A DNA stretch of 64,000 bases from Arcobacter sp. (GTDB lineage: Bacteria; Campylobacterota; Campylobacteria; Campylobacterales; Arcobacteraceae). The notes below the pieces were generated by a model. That model had not been told where the DNA came from. It ran no database searches and saw only the letters and a program-made list of their open reading frames with translations. The first letter of the stretch is position 1, and each line of letters begins with the position of its first letter. Of this stretch, positions 1-8,216 are shown one piece after another. A program made the translations under genes and the position numbers. Location: contig PKUK01000009.1 of NCBI GenBank assembly GCA_002869535.1, positions 124,001 through 188,000 of the forward strand, read 5' to 3'.

Positions 1-65
1 TTTGTGATACTTGCAAACATTACAGTTTGCTCAGCGAGATGTTTATGTACGTTTTTATTTGTCAT
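1..65 (-). CDS. N-terminal fragment of an unidentified protein, cut by window edge
   Basis: An ATG on the minus strand at 65-63 opens a frame that runs off the left end of the window; only 21 codons are visible, beginning MTNKNVHKHLAEQTV. It lies upstream-to-downstream in the same direction as the DUF502 gene, 90 bases beyond that gene's stop. No domain can be assigned from so short a piece. The ribosome binding site is weak, so it is also possible that the frame is not a gene or that it starts elsewhere. Confidence 0.4.
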   Translation of the reverse strand, partial: MTNKNVHKHLAEQTVMFASIT

Positions 66-136
66 GATAGCTACTTTAAAACAGGTGGTTAAAGAAATCA
101 ATTATATCAGAAGAAAAATAATAAAAAGTTTGTATA

Positions 137-165
137 AATCCTAAAAATCAAAGATTTTTAGGATT
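137..165 (-). terminator. Perfect 13-bp hairpin at the end of the DUF502 gene
   Basis: The arms 137-149 and 153-165 are exact reverse complements with a 3-base loop. The stop codon of the leftward DUF502 gene (160-158) sits inside the structure. The stem is A/T-rich with a short GC core and there is no strong run of T after it on the minus strand, so it may be a weak terminator or a mRNA 3'-end stabiliser. Confidence 0.5.
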
Positions 166-835
166 CTTGAGTTTTAAGATACTCTTCAATAGTTTTATAT
201 TTATCTATACTTTTTGGTTCTGTTTTTAATATATCTGCCATAGATTTTACACCCATTGATAAAAGATATTGCAAATTACTATCAAAAGTGGCCTCTTCAA
301 TTACGAAGATTTTACTTTTATGCACTTCAAACATAAAGCCACCATTTGGTATTGGAGTCATTGATAAAGTTACAGTATAGTGATCTTTTATCACACTTTG
401 TTTTGTTGAATACATAAGACCAATATTATAATCCTCTTTTGAAAATCCATGTATAAATACAACTAAAACCTTTTTTTCACCTGATTTTGAAGTATTGAAA
501 ATATTTATTAGCTCTTTTATTGTCCCATAACCTGGTATTTTAGAGTATAATTTTTGAACAAAACTCCCCAAACTAGTCTCAACAAAAATTCCAACAACAT
601 AAGCAATAAAAATAAGTAAACAAACCCCAACTATAGTCCAAAGAAAAGGAAATTTTTCAGGATTTAAACCAATAATCTCAAACAAGTACCCAGTAACTGC
701 ATTTACTTTTCCATATAACCAAAGAATAATAGCTGTAATTGCAACAATTGGAGCTAACCAAAAAAGGCCCTTTAGTATAATTTCTAAAATATGACTTTTC
801 CCATGACTTAAAAACTTTTTAATCCTATTCAACAT
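158..835 (-). CDS. DUF502 family inner-membrane protein
   Basis: A 225-residue protein of the DUF502 (COG2928) family, whose members are small membrane proteins of unknown function. Two membrane segments are visible at about residues 21-44 and 62-86, followed by the typical soluble part with the motif IPGYGTIKEL (about residues 103-112) and MTPIPNGGFMFEV (about 158-170), where the family usually has a PTTPNPTSG-like stretch. The start at 835 is preceded by a good ribosome binding site (AAAGGA). It is transcribed away from the Kef-type antiporter; the two share a 91-base divergent spacer. Nothing unusual in length or composition. Confidence 0.8.
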   Translation of the reverse strand: MLNRIKKFLSHGKSHILEIILKGLFWLAPIVAITAIILWLYGKVNAVTGYLFEIIGLNPEKFPFLWTIVGVCLLIFIAYVVGIFVETSLGSFVQKLYSKIPGYGTIKELINIFNTSKSGEKKVLVVFIHGFSKEDYNIGLMYSTKQSVIKDHYTVTLSMTPIPNGGFMFEVHKSKIFVIEEATFDSNLQYLLSMGVKSMADILKTEPKSIDKYKTIEEYLKTQES

Positions 836-926
836 ATTTATCCTTTAGGAAAAATTATAACACTTTTTGTTTACTTTTTATACAAAAAAATAGCTTTTTA
901 GCCTTCTTTTTTGATAATATAAAATT

Positions 927-2534
927 ATGGAATCAATACTATTTATTTTATTTATATCACTTGCAATTGCAACCGTTTTAAACATCATCTTTAAAAGATT
1001 TAATATATCTCATATACTAGGTTACATCATAACTGGAACCATAATTAGTACTTTATTTAATTTTAATGGTGAAAATGATTTAGATGCTTTAGAGTTAATT
1101 GCAGAGTTTGGAATAGTTTTCTTAATGTTTAGTATAGGATTAGAGATGCCTATTGAAAAACTAAAAAGAATGAAAGATGCTCTAATATTTGATGGATTAG
1201 CACAAGTAGTTATAAGTGCTATTATAATATTTCTTGTCTCTAAATTTATTTTTTCTATAGATACCAATTCATCTTTGATTATTGCACTTGCTTTTTCTCT
1301 ATCTTCAACAGCTATTGTTTTAACATATTTAAAACAATCAAAAGATATATATACCCCTTATGGGCAAAGGGCAACTGCAATATTGATATTTCAAGATTTG
1401 GCAGTTATTCCTATACTTTTACTTATTAGTTTTTTATCAAATGACACTTTGAGTTTAGAAGAAGTACTTATCAAAACTGCCATCTCAGCTGTTGCTATTA
1501 TTGTGTTTATGTTCATAATTGGTAAAAAATTAATAGAGTGGCTCTTAAAATTTTCAACACAAACAAAACTTGAAGAGCTATTTTTAGCCTCAGTTTTATC
1601 AATAGTAATTGGTACTTCAATTTTAGCTCACTCATTAGGGTTTACTTACTCTTTAGGGGCTTTTATAGCTGGGATGATTATTGCAGATAGTTCATTTCAT
1701 GTAAAAGTAGAATCAGATATTTCTTCTTATAAAGATTTGCTTTTAGGTACTTTTTTCTTCTCAGTTGGGACAAAAATAGATGTGGCTTTTCTACTTTCAA
1801 ATATTCACTATGTTCTATTAATTTTTGTTGCTATTATGGCTATAAAAGCGTTTGTGATTTATTTTATAATAAAATTTAAAGAAAATAAAAGTGATTCAAT
1901 AAAATCTGCCATTGCACTTTGTCAAGTTGGAGAGTTTTCATTTGCAGTTTTTGCCTTAGCTTCTAGTAATAATTTATTATCAGAAGAGTTAAGTAAATTT
2001 CTTATTTTAGTAACTGTCTTATCTATGATAATAACTCCTTTTATAATAAATAATATCTACAAACTAGCATCATATTTTGTAGTTGAATTTTATGAATCAG
2101 ATAAAATTACTCCCATCAACCAAAAGAACCATACCATAGTTTGTGGATACTCAATGCTTGGAAGAATGATTGCAAATAACTTAGAAGAGAAAAAAATACC
2201 TTTTGTAATTATTTCAGATGATTTAAGACATGTATTACTAGCAAGAAAAAGAGGCTTTAATGCATATTTTGGACACTTAGATAAGCTACCCGTTTTAGAA
2301 TCACTTAAAGCAGATGAGACTTCAAGTATCATAATTACTTTAGATAATATAAATAAAATAAGCCTTATTTGTAGTGCTGTATTAGCATACTACAAAGATG
2401 CAAATTTAATTGTAAAAGTTGATACGGTTGAAGAAAAGAAGAGTTTAAGGGATTTAAATATAAGCAAGTTTGTATATGCAAATCATGAAGTTGCAGATTT
2501 ACTTGTAAAAGAGAGTTTAAAAATAAAAGATTAA
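927..2534 (+). CDS. Kef/CPA2-type monovalent cation:proton antiporter with C-terminal TrkA-N domain
   Basis: A 535-residue transporter of the CPA2 family (KefB/KefC-like), expected to move K+ or Na+ against H+ in the inner membrane. Residues 1 to about 380 form roughly a dozen hydrophobic helices; the stretches FGIVFLMFSIGLEMP and STAIVLTYLKQS are typical of the family, and GQRATAILIFQDLAVIP carries the conserved FQD motif. From about residue 402 a TrkA-N (RCK) nucleotide-binding domain begins (TIVCGYSMLGRMIANNL). There is no ribosome binding site before the ATG; a GATAAT box at 913-918 lies so close that the mRNA may be leaderless. The stop codon overlaps that of the convergent CBS gene in the four bases TTAA. 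Confidence 0.87.
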   Translation: MESILFILFISLAIATVLNIIFKRFNISHILGYIITGTIISTLFNFNGENDLDALELIAEFGIVFLMFSIGLEMPIEKLKRMKDALIFDGLAQVVISAIIIFLVSKFIFSIDTNSSLIIALAFSLSSTAIVLTYLKQSKDIYTPYGQRATAILIFQDLAVIPILLLISFLSNDTLSLEEVLIKTAISAVAIIVFMFIIGKKLIEWLLKFSTQTKLEELFLASVLSIVIGTSILAHSLGFTYSLGAFIAGMIIADSSFHVKVESDISSYKDLLLGTFFFSVGTKIDVAFLLSNIHYVLLIFVAIMAIKAFVIYFIIKFKENKSDSIKSAIALCQVGEFSFAVFALASSNNLLSEELSKFLILVTVLSMIITPFIINNIYKLASYFVVEFYESDKITPINQKNHTIVCGYSMLGRMIANNLEEKKIPFVIISDDLRHVLLARKRGFNAYFGHLDKLPVLESLKADETSSIIITLDNINKISLICSAVLAYYKDANLIVKVDTVEEKKSLRDLNISKFVYANHEVADLLVKESLKIKD

Positions 2535-3151
2535 GACCAAAGTTGAAGTTTTGGAATAGTTGCAACGGCTCTTATAATATCAGCTTTAGAAACAATACCA
2601 ACTAAAGCATGCATTTCATCCACTACAGGAATTGCATCAAGCCTAAAATCTATCATAACCTTTGCAACTCTTCTAATATCTGTAATTGGATCAGTAGTAA
2701 TTAGTTCTTTAAAATATATTTCATCAAGTTTTTTCATTAAAACAATATTAGCATCTTGTCCATCTTCAATTATGTGATTTAATATAATCTTTTTATTAAT
2801 CAATCCTAAAATTTTTCTCTCTCTTGTTAATACAGGAATTTGATTAATATTATTATCTCGTAATTTATAATAAGCATCTTTTAAAGTCTCTTCATTACTT
2901 ATCTCAATACATTGTCTTGTCATAATTTCACTTACGTGATATACACGTTCACTTGTATCAATGTTTGCTATTTTTTTGTAGGCATTTACAACTTGATGTT
3001 TTTTGTCATTTTTCTCATTCATATAGTCTTGAAATGAACTATCATCAGGCTCTAAAGTAGGCTTAGGAGGACCTTCTACCCTTTTTAAATCATATAAGTT
3101 ATCAACTGTACTTCTAAATCCAACACTTCCATTATCATATATAGCAAACAT
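2531..3151 (-). CDS. CBS-pair domain protein
   Basis: A 206-residue soluble protein with two CBS motifs, at about residues 73-128 (beginning VSEIMTRQCIEI) and 145-200 (beginning ELITTDPITDIRRV, including DAIPVVD and GIVSKADIIRAV). CBS pairs usually bind adenine nucleotides and regulate a partner protein; no enzyme or channel domain is attached here. The first 65 residues are polar and not recognised. The start at 3151 has a strong ribosome binding site (AAGGAAG). It is convergent with the Kef-type antiporter and shares its last bases, so a functional link with that transporter is possible but is only a guess from position. Confidence 0.8.
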   Translation of the reverse strand: MFAIYDNGSVGFRSTVDNLYDLKRVEGPPKPTLEPDDSSFQDYMNEKNDKKHQVVNAYKKIANIDTSERVYHVSEIMTRQCIEISNEETLKDAYYKLRDNNINQIPVLTRERKILGLINKKIILNHIIEDGQDANIVLMKKLDEIYFKELITTDPITDIRRVAKVMIDFRLDAIPVVDEMHALVGIVSKADIIRAVATIPKLQLWS

Positions 3152-3397
3152 ATCACTTCCTTTTAGTGTTTTGTTAATAGTATCAAAATTTGTTGTAAAA
3201 TTAATAAAAAAGAAAGAGTATAAGCAATAATTACAACTATCTTAATACTTCCAAAGGAAGTATTAATGTATATTAAATACAGTGATAGTTGAATTTAATC
3301 TGAATGATTATATAAAAAATTAGTTTTGTATGCTAACTTAAAAGTGTAGCAAAACCATAGCTATTTAGATTAAATCATATTTTAATATACATTTAAA
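3152..3397. other. Structured divergent spacer between the CBS gene and bioF
   Basis: This gene-free stretch holds several nested inverted repeats. Arms 3243-3252 and 3256-3265 form a perfect 10-bp hairpin; it lies inside a 7-bp closing stem (3235-3241 with 3284-3290) that also encloses a small GTAT/ATAC hairpin. Further on, 3293-3301 pairs with 3367-3375 (9 bp) and encloses another stem-loop (TGCTA at about 3329 with TAGCA at about 3347). It may be a structured RNA, a pair of terminator-like hairpins, or a decayed repeat; no known RNA family was recognised. Confidence 0.4.
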
Positions 3398-3403
3398 TAT
3401 AAT
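3398..3403 (+). promoter_or_regulatory. -10 box (TATAAT) of bioF
   Basis: A perfect TATAAT lies in an A/T-rich stretch, as is usual for housekeeping promoters in Campylobacterota, which rely mainly on the -10 box. Transcription would begin near 3410, which is downstream of the ATG at 3406, so it argues for the bioF start at the TTG at 3430. Confidence 0.55.
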
Positions 3404-3429
3404 AAATGACTAAATTTACGGAGATTCTT

Positions 3430-4518
3430 TTGTACGAAAAAGAACTTAATGCTATTAAAAAATCCAATTTATATAGACATAGAAAAATATTTGATGAGAA
3501 TTTAATTGATTTGGCATCAAATGACTATTTAGGCTTTTCATCAAATGAGACACTTTTTAAAAATGCCTATGAAAAAGTTCTAAAACAAAAATATAAATCA
3601 CCAAAAGCCTCTATTCTTGTCAATGGGTATAGCCCTATTCATAAAAACTTTGAAGATGACTTAAAAAAAGCAAATAATTTTGAAGAGGCGTTAGTAGTTG
3701 GTAGTGGATTTTTAGCAAATATCTCTTTAATAGAAGCCTTGGTACGAAAAGGTGATACACTTTTTATAGATGAAGAGTATCATGCAAGTGGAATACTTGC
3801 AACTAAGCTTTTAAAAAAAGAGCAAGTTGTTCTTTTTTCACATAATGATTACCATGATTTAGAAAATAAAATAAAAAATAGAAGTTCAACGAATAGATTT
3901 ATAATTGCCATCGAGGGTGTTTATTCTATGAGTGGAAATATTGCTCATAAAGAATTTTTTGATATAGCTAATAAATATGATGCTTTACTTATCGTTGATG
4001 AAGCACATAGTTCTGGTGTTATTGGAGATAATCTTTTAGGAATATTTGATTATTATAATATTAAACCACAAAAAAATCATATAAAAATGGGAACACTAGG
4101 AAAAGCATATGGAAGTTATGGAGCATATATTTTAGCTTCAAGTAATATAATTGATTTTTTGATAAATAGAGCAAAAGCTGTTATTTATACAACAGCCCCT
4201 TCTTTATTTGATATTGCTTTAGCAAATGAATCATTAAAATATATTTTATCAAATACAAATGAACTAAAAAGAAAAATAATAAATCGTCAAAAAATTGTAA
4301 AAGATTTATTAGATATAGATTTAAAATCTTTAATTGTTGCTTATGAAATAGGTAATAATAAAAAGGTTTTAGAAATACAAAAAAAGGTTTTAGAAAAAGG
4401 TTATATTGTTGGTGCAATAAGACAACCAACAGTTAAAAGTGCTATTATTAGACTTATTACGAAAATAGACGTTTCAACAAATGATTTACAAAATGTTTGT
4501 AATATTATAAAAAAGTAA
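3430..4518 (+). CDS. bioF: 8-amino-7-oxononanoate synthase-like PLP enzyme (alpha-oxoamine synthase)
   Basis: PLP-dependent enzyme of the alpha-oxoamine synthase family; in biotin synthesis BioF joins pimeloyl-ACP/CoA and L-alanine. Family motifs are plain: SNDYLGFS near the N-terminus, NGYSPIH, DEEYHASG, the PLP-binding VDEAHSSGVIG, and KMGTLGKAYGSYG holding the Schiff-base lysine. I place the start at TTG 3430 (362 residues) and not at the upstream in-frame ATG at 3406. A ribosome binding site (GGAG, 3420-3423) stands six bases before the TTG, the -10 box at 3398-3403 would put the mRNA start after the ATG, and homologues begin at about this point. Other biotin genes are not in the window. 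A related oxoamine synthase role cannot be excluded. Confidence 0.85.
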   Translation: MYEKELNAIKKSNLYRHRKIFDENLIDLASNDYLGFSSNETLFKNAYEKVLKQKYKSPKASILVNGYSPIHKNFEDDLKKANNFEEALVVGSGFLANISLIEALVRKGDTLFIDEEYHASGILATKLLKKEQVVLFSHNDYHDLENKIKNRSSTNRFIIAIEGVYSMSGNIAHKEFFDIANKYDALLIVDEAHSSGVIGDNLLGIFDYYNIKPQKNHIKMGTLGKAYGSYGAYILASSNIIDFLINRAKAVIYTTAPSLFDIALANESLKYILSNTNELKRKIINRQKIVKDLLDIDLKSLIVAYEIGNNKKVLEIQKKVLEKGYIVGAIRQPTVKSAIIRLITKIDVSTNDLQNVCNIIKK

Positions 4519-4532
4519 TGTAAGAGGATATC

Positions 4533-5180
4533 ATGCATACTATAAAAAGATTAATTGAGGGAAATGAAAAGTTTAGAAAAGAATATTTCCCATATTTTGA
4601 AAAAGAGTTAAGAAAAAGTGTTAAAGAAGGGCAAAAGCCAGAAGTCCTTTTTATAGGATGTTCAGATAGTAGAGTTACTCCTGATTTGATGCTAGATTCA
4701 CAACCTGGTGATATGTTTATTATGAGAAATGTTGGTAACTTCGTACCTCCATATAAACTTGATGAAGACTTTCATGGAACTGCTGCAGCAATTGAGTTTG
4801 CCGTTTCTGTACTTCACGTAAAAAACATTATAGTTTGTGGTCATTCTCACTGTGGAGCATGTAAAGCTTTGTATGATGATATTGTGGATGATCCAACAAT
4901 GATTCATGTAAAAGTATGGCTAAAACTTGGAGAAAAAGCTAAAGAGCGAACTCTAAAAAATCAAAAATTTACAACCAAAGAAGGTATGTATAGAGCAACA
5001 GAGAGAAACTCTATACGACATCAACTTGATAATTTATTAACATATCCAGAAGTTAAAAAAAGAGTTGAAACTAATTAACTTATGATTCATGGTTGGTATT
5101 ACGACATAGAGACTGGAAATATCGATTATTATGATAAAAGTCAAGATAATTTTAAACCATTGAAGGAGTTTTTAAAATGA
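4533..5180 (+). pseudogene. can: Beta-class carbonic anhydrase, interrupted by an in-frame TAA
   Basis: Beta-carbonic anhydrase (CO2 + water to bicarbonate), cytoplasmic zinc enzyme. The zinc and active-site motifs are intact: CSDSR (about residues 43-47), RNVGNFVPP, and CGHSHCGAC. At codon 182 (5076-5078) there is a TAA, yet the same frame continues with LMIHGWYYDIETGNIDYYD, the usual C-terminal end of the family, and stops at 5178-5180 with a 4-base ATGA overlap with the next gene. That overlap and the full length of 215 residues support one original gene. The truncated product keeps all zinc ligands but loses the last beta-strand and C-terminal tail, so activity is uncertain. A GAA to TAA change would explain it. 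Confidence 0.85.
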
Positions 5181-5494
5181 GCCAACCAGAAGTAAGGAAA
5201 CTACCTAAAAAAACCATAATTATTATAGTAATATTAACAATCTCATGTATTATTGGATATTTATTAATAACACTTTCAAGGGATGCTAAGATATCAGAAG
5301 TTTTAAATTCACTTGGATATAAAAATATTAGCAGTATAAAAGTTTATAGTGTTTCACAAGTTGAAGATGAAAAAACTAAACTACGAAGTAAGTTGTTTAA
5401 AGTAAGTTTTACTAATGATGAGACTAATCAAGAGTGTTATGGTTTAATAAATGAATATAATGGAAATTTTAAAAAAGAAATAGAGTGTAAGTAA
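5177..5494 (+). CDS. Small single-pass membrane protein of unknown function
   Basis: A 105-residue protein with a short positively charged N-terminus (EVRKLPKKT), one membrane helix at about residues 13-30 and an extracytoplasmic domain of some 70 residues containing one cysteine near the middle (NQECYG) and one near the end (EIECK). I do not recognise the family. Its ATG overlaps the original stop of the carbonic anhydrase gene (ATGA) and mqnE begins two bases after its own stop, so the three genes are likely one transcription unit. The two cysteines could form a disulphide in the periplasm. No other clue to its role. Confidence 0.6.
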   Translation: MSQPEVRKLPKKTIIIIVILTISCIIGYLLITLSRDAKISEVLNSLGYKNISSIKVYSVSQVEDEKTKLRSKLFKVSFTNDETNQECYGLINEYNGNFKKEIECK

Positions 5495-5496
5495 AT

Positions 5497-6558
5497 ATGA
5501 ATATTATAGATAAATTAGAAAGAAATGAAAGACTAAATTACGAAGAAGCAATAGGTCTATATGATTTAGACCTATTTGTTTTAGGTAAATATGCAAATAA
5601 AATTAGAGAAGAAAAACATGGTAGAAAAAGCTACTTTAATATAAATAGACATATAAATCCCACAAATATTTGTAAAGATGTATGTCAGTTTTGTGCATAT
5701 AGTGCAAGTAGAAAAAACCCAAAACCTTATACTCTAAAACACGAAGAGATTTTAGACGTAGTTAAAAACTCATCATTAAATGGTATAAAAGAGGTTCATA
5801 TAGTCTCTGCTCATAATCCCCAAACTGGATTAGAGTGGTACTTAGAAATTTTCAAAAAGATTAAAACTGCCTATCCACAAATTCATGTAAAAGCATTAAC
5901 AGCAGCAGAAATTCATTTTTTAAGCGAAGAGTATAATAAAAGCTATGAAGAGATTATTGATCTTATGATTGAGTATGGTGTTGATTCTATGCAAGGTGGT
6001 GGAGCTGAAATCTTTGATGAAAAAGTTCGAAAGAAAATCTGTGGAGGAAAGGTTACTTAACAACAATGGCTTGATATCCATGAACTTTGGCACAAAAAAG
6101 GTAAACAGAGTAATGCAACAATGTTATTTGGACATGTGGAGTCAAGAGAAAATAGAATAGACCATATTTTAAGACTTAGAGACTTACAAGACAAAACTAG
6201 TGGATTTAACGCATTTATTCCATTAGTTTACCAAAAAGAGAATAACTTTTTAAAAGTAAAAGATTTTCTTACAGGACAAGAGATACTAAAAACAATGGCA
6301 ATCTCAAGAATTTTGCTTGATAATATTTCTCATATAAAAGCATATTGGGTAACTTCAACTGTAAAACTAGCTCTTGTAGCTCAAGAGTTTGGAGCAAATG
6401 ATTTAGATGGAACTATAGAAAAAGAGTCTATTCAAAGTGCAGCGGGAGCAGCAAGTGCAAATGGTCTTCCTATTGGTTCATTTGTTGATTTGATTAAAAA
6501 CTCTGGATTTACTCCCGTTGAGAGAGATTCAGTTTATAACGAATTAAAAGTTTGGTAA
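5497..6558 (+). pseudogene. mqnE: Aminofutalosine synthase (menaquinone synthesis), interrupted by an in-frame TAA
   Basis: Radical-SAM enzyme MqnE of the futalosine route to menaquinone, converting the chorismate-derived MqnA product and SAM to aminofutalosine. The cluster motif CKDVCQFC (CxxxCxxC) is visible at about residues 60-67, and VHIVSAHNPQTGLEWY and GVDSMQGGGAEIF are family features. Codon 188 (6058-6060) is TAA; the same frame resumes with QQWLDIHELWHKKG and runs to 6558 for a total of 353 residues, the normal length. The break lies inside the barrel, so the product would be inactive unless read through. The futalosine route is the usual quinone pathway in Campylobacterota, which makes loss surprising. 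TCA to TAA is the simplest origin. The related MqnC is less likely but not excluded. Confidence 0.85.
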
Positions 6559-6574
6559 ACTAGAGATTTTAAAA

Positions 6575-6634
6575 GAAACCTAAAAGTTTTCGAAGAAATC
6601 TAAAGATTTTCGAGGAAACTTATAAGTTTTGATT
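6575..6634. repeat. Three imperfect 20-bp tandem repeats at a convergent gene junction
   Basis: Units 6575-6594, 6595-6614 and 6615-6634 each begin GAAA and contain an inverted repeat around AAGTTTT or AAGATTTT; the third contains the perfect palindrome AAACTTATAAGTTT. The stretch lies between the stop of mqnE and the stop of the leftward gene at 6620, so it probably acts as a bidirectional 3'-end structure. It has no spacers and is not a CRISPR. Confidence 0.55.
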
Positions 6635-8209
6635 AAATTGAAGTGTAAAACTCACTTCAATACTTGAATCTTGATTTTTCAAAAATATTATTGGATAAGA
6701 TATATTTATTGAGTACAACTCTTTATTTAAACTTTCCAATAATCTAAAGAACTCAATTGGTGAACTTATCACCATATTAACTTTAAAATTATATGTAGAA
6801 ATATTCAAATTAAATGTAGATTCGTAAACCAAAACTGCACTCTTTGGCAAAATAATTTTCAACTGATCACTTACTCTTTTTACTGGCATAAATCCATCAG
6901 CTAAATATTTTGGAAGAGGTTTATTATAAAGACTTTTAGAATCTTTAAAAATAGGGTCACTATTATATATCATCACATCCAAGGCAATATTTTTTGAATC
7001 TTTTATTTGAATATTCGAATATTTATAAAAATGTAAAAGCTTAGGCTGAATATCTTTAATATAATAATCAGGAGCTAGCATTTTACCAGTAATTGTTGAG
7101 TTATCTTTTTTTATTTCTAAGCTATCAATCACCATATCATACGGTATTGACTCCAATAAAATCAATAAATCATCTTTTATTTCATTATTTATATTTATAT
7201 GATTTGGTAAAGCAATTCTCTTTTCTAAAACACTATTCTTAGGTTCTTCTTTTTTCATCTGTTTTATTTTTTGAACGAAGTCTATTACTTTTTCTTTATA
7301 ATAAATTCCTGAACCAGTAATTCCAAATAAAAATACCAATAATAGTAAAATCCATTTCGTTGAGGACTTTCCTTTTTTAGGTCTTGGTTTTACATAACTT
7401 TGTAATAGTCTATTGGGACCACGTGAAAGCTCATAAATAGAGTCTTTTAATGAAATATAGTGATAGTGTACACTTATCATCAAATCATCTTCTATATCTT
7501 GTAGTTGTTCATCACTTAACTGTTTAATAGTATATAAAATATCAACTTTTTCAACAAAATTATCGCTTTTATTTTTATAATACTCTTTTAATGTTTTTGA
7601 AATAAAGTTCTGTAATTCTAGGGAATAAACTTCATCATAAAGTTTTTGACCTAAAACATCAGATGAATAAAATCTTGACTCTTTTATATCTTTAAACTCT
7701 GGTACTTTATGTATTTTATTAAAAACAATTTTATTTAACTCATTTACTATTACAATATAAATATAATCGCTTACTGTTAAAACAACTAAGGTATTTGAAG
7801 TTGGGTTTTGTTCCAAGTGCTGATTTAAAATCTGAAAAGGAGAAAAAACATAGTCTAAACCTGTAAATTCAAAATAGTGCTCTACTTCAAAGAGTTTCTC
7901 TTTTTTTACAACCACATCAAAACTATTGTTTAATTGAACTTTTGTGTAATCTGTTAATCTTTTATTTGTTTTATTGATTATTTTTTCATCTGCACATAAA
8001 CAAAGTGTTGAGATAAAAGTTTTTGGGATAGATTCTTGCCATTGATTTATTTTTGTAGCAATATCACGAGGAAGTATTTCATCATGAATTATAAATGTTG
8101 ATTCTTCAGTTTTATCAAGATTTTCATTTTTAAGTTTTTTAAAGTCAACCTTTAACTGTGTGTTATATTTTAAAATACTTATAAATTGAGAATCTTTACC
8201 AAACATCAC
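6620..8209 (-). CDS. Unassigned membrane-anchored protein with a large extracytoplasmic domain
   Basis: A 529-residue protein that I do not recognise by name. The first 285 residues are soluble and presumably cytoplasmic, with alternating strand-like and helix-like stretches (for example TLVVLTVSDYIYIVIVNEL). One membrane helix follows at about residues 286-304 (KWILLLLVFLFGITGSGIYY), preceded by a basic stretch (KPRPKKGKSSTK). The C-terminal 220 residues have repeated strand patterns. This order, cytoplasmic half, single helix, outer half, resembles the PilM/PilN-type inner platform of type IV pili or type II secretion, but no motif proves it. It is 8 bases upstream-adjacent to the DUF374 gene and downstream of miaB in a leftward unit. 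Confidence 0.6.
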   Translation of the reverse strand: MMFGKDSQFISILKYNTQLKVDFKKLKNENLDKTEESTFIIHDEILPRDIATKINQWQESIPKTFISTLCLCADEKIINKTNKRLTDYTKVQLNNSFDVVVKKEKLFEVEHYFEFTGLDYVFSPFQILNQHLEQNPTSNTLVVLTVSDYIYIVIVNELNKIVFNKIHKVPEFKDIKESRFYSSDVLGQKLYDEVYSLELQNFISKTLKEYYKNKSDNFVEKVDILYTIKQLSDEQLQDIEDDLMISVHYHYISLKDSIYELSRGPNRLLQSYVKPRPKKGKSSTKWILLLLVFLFGITGSGIYYKEKVIDFVQKIKQMKKEEPKNSVLEKRIALPNHININNEIKDDLLILLESIPYDMVIDSLEIKKDNSTITGKMLAPDYYIKDIQPKLLHFYKYSNIQIKDSKNIALDVMIYNSDPIFKDSKSLYNKPLPKYLADGFMPVKRVSDQLKIILPKSAVLVYESTFNLNISTYNFKVNMVISSPIEFFRLLESLNKELYSINISYPIIFLKNQDSSIEVSFTLQFNQNL

Positions 8210-8216
8210 AACCTCT

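Noticed and set aside
1022-1267. Antisense open frames over the antiporter, ilvC, flgI and other genes
   Set aside because: They lie fully within well-recognised genes on the other strand and have no recognisable domains or ribosome binding sites.
3235-3290. tRNA gene, because two hairpins lie inside a closing stem
   Set aside because: The arms are too short, there is no anticodon arm or conserved T-loop sequence, and the stretch is only 56 bases.
3266-3292. Small open frame of eight codons after an AAGGAAG site
   Set aside because: The AAGGAAG belongs to a perfect hairpin arm, and the frame is too short to support as a gene.
6575-6634. CRISPR array
   Set aside because: The 20-bp units are adjacent with no spacers, they are diverged, and no cas genes are present.
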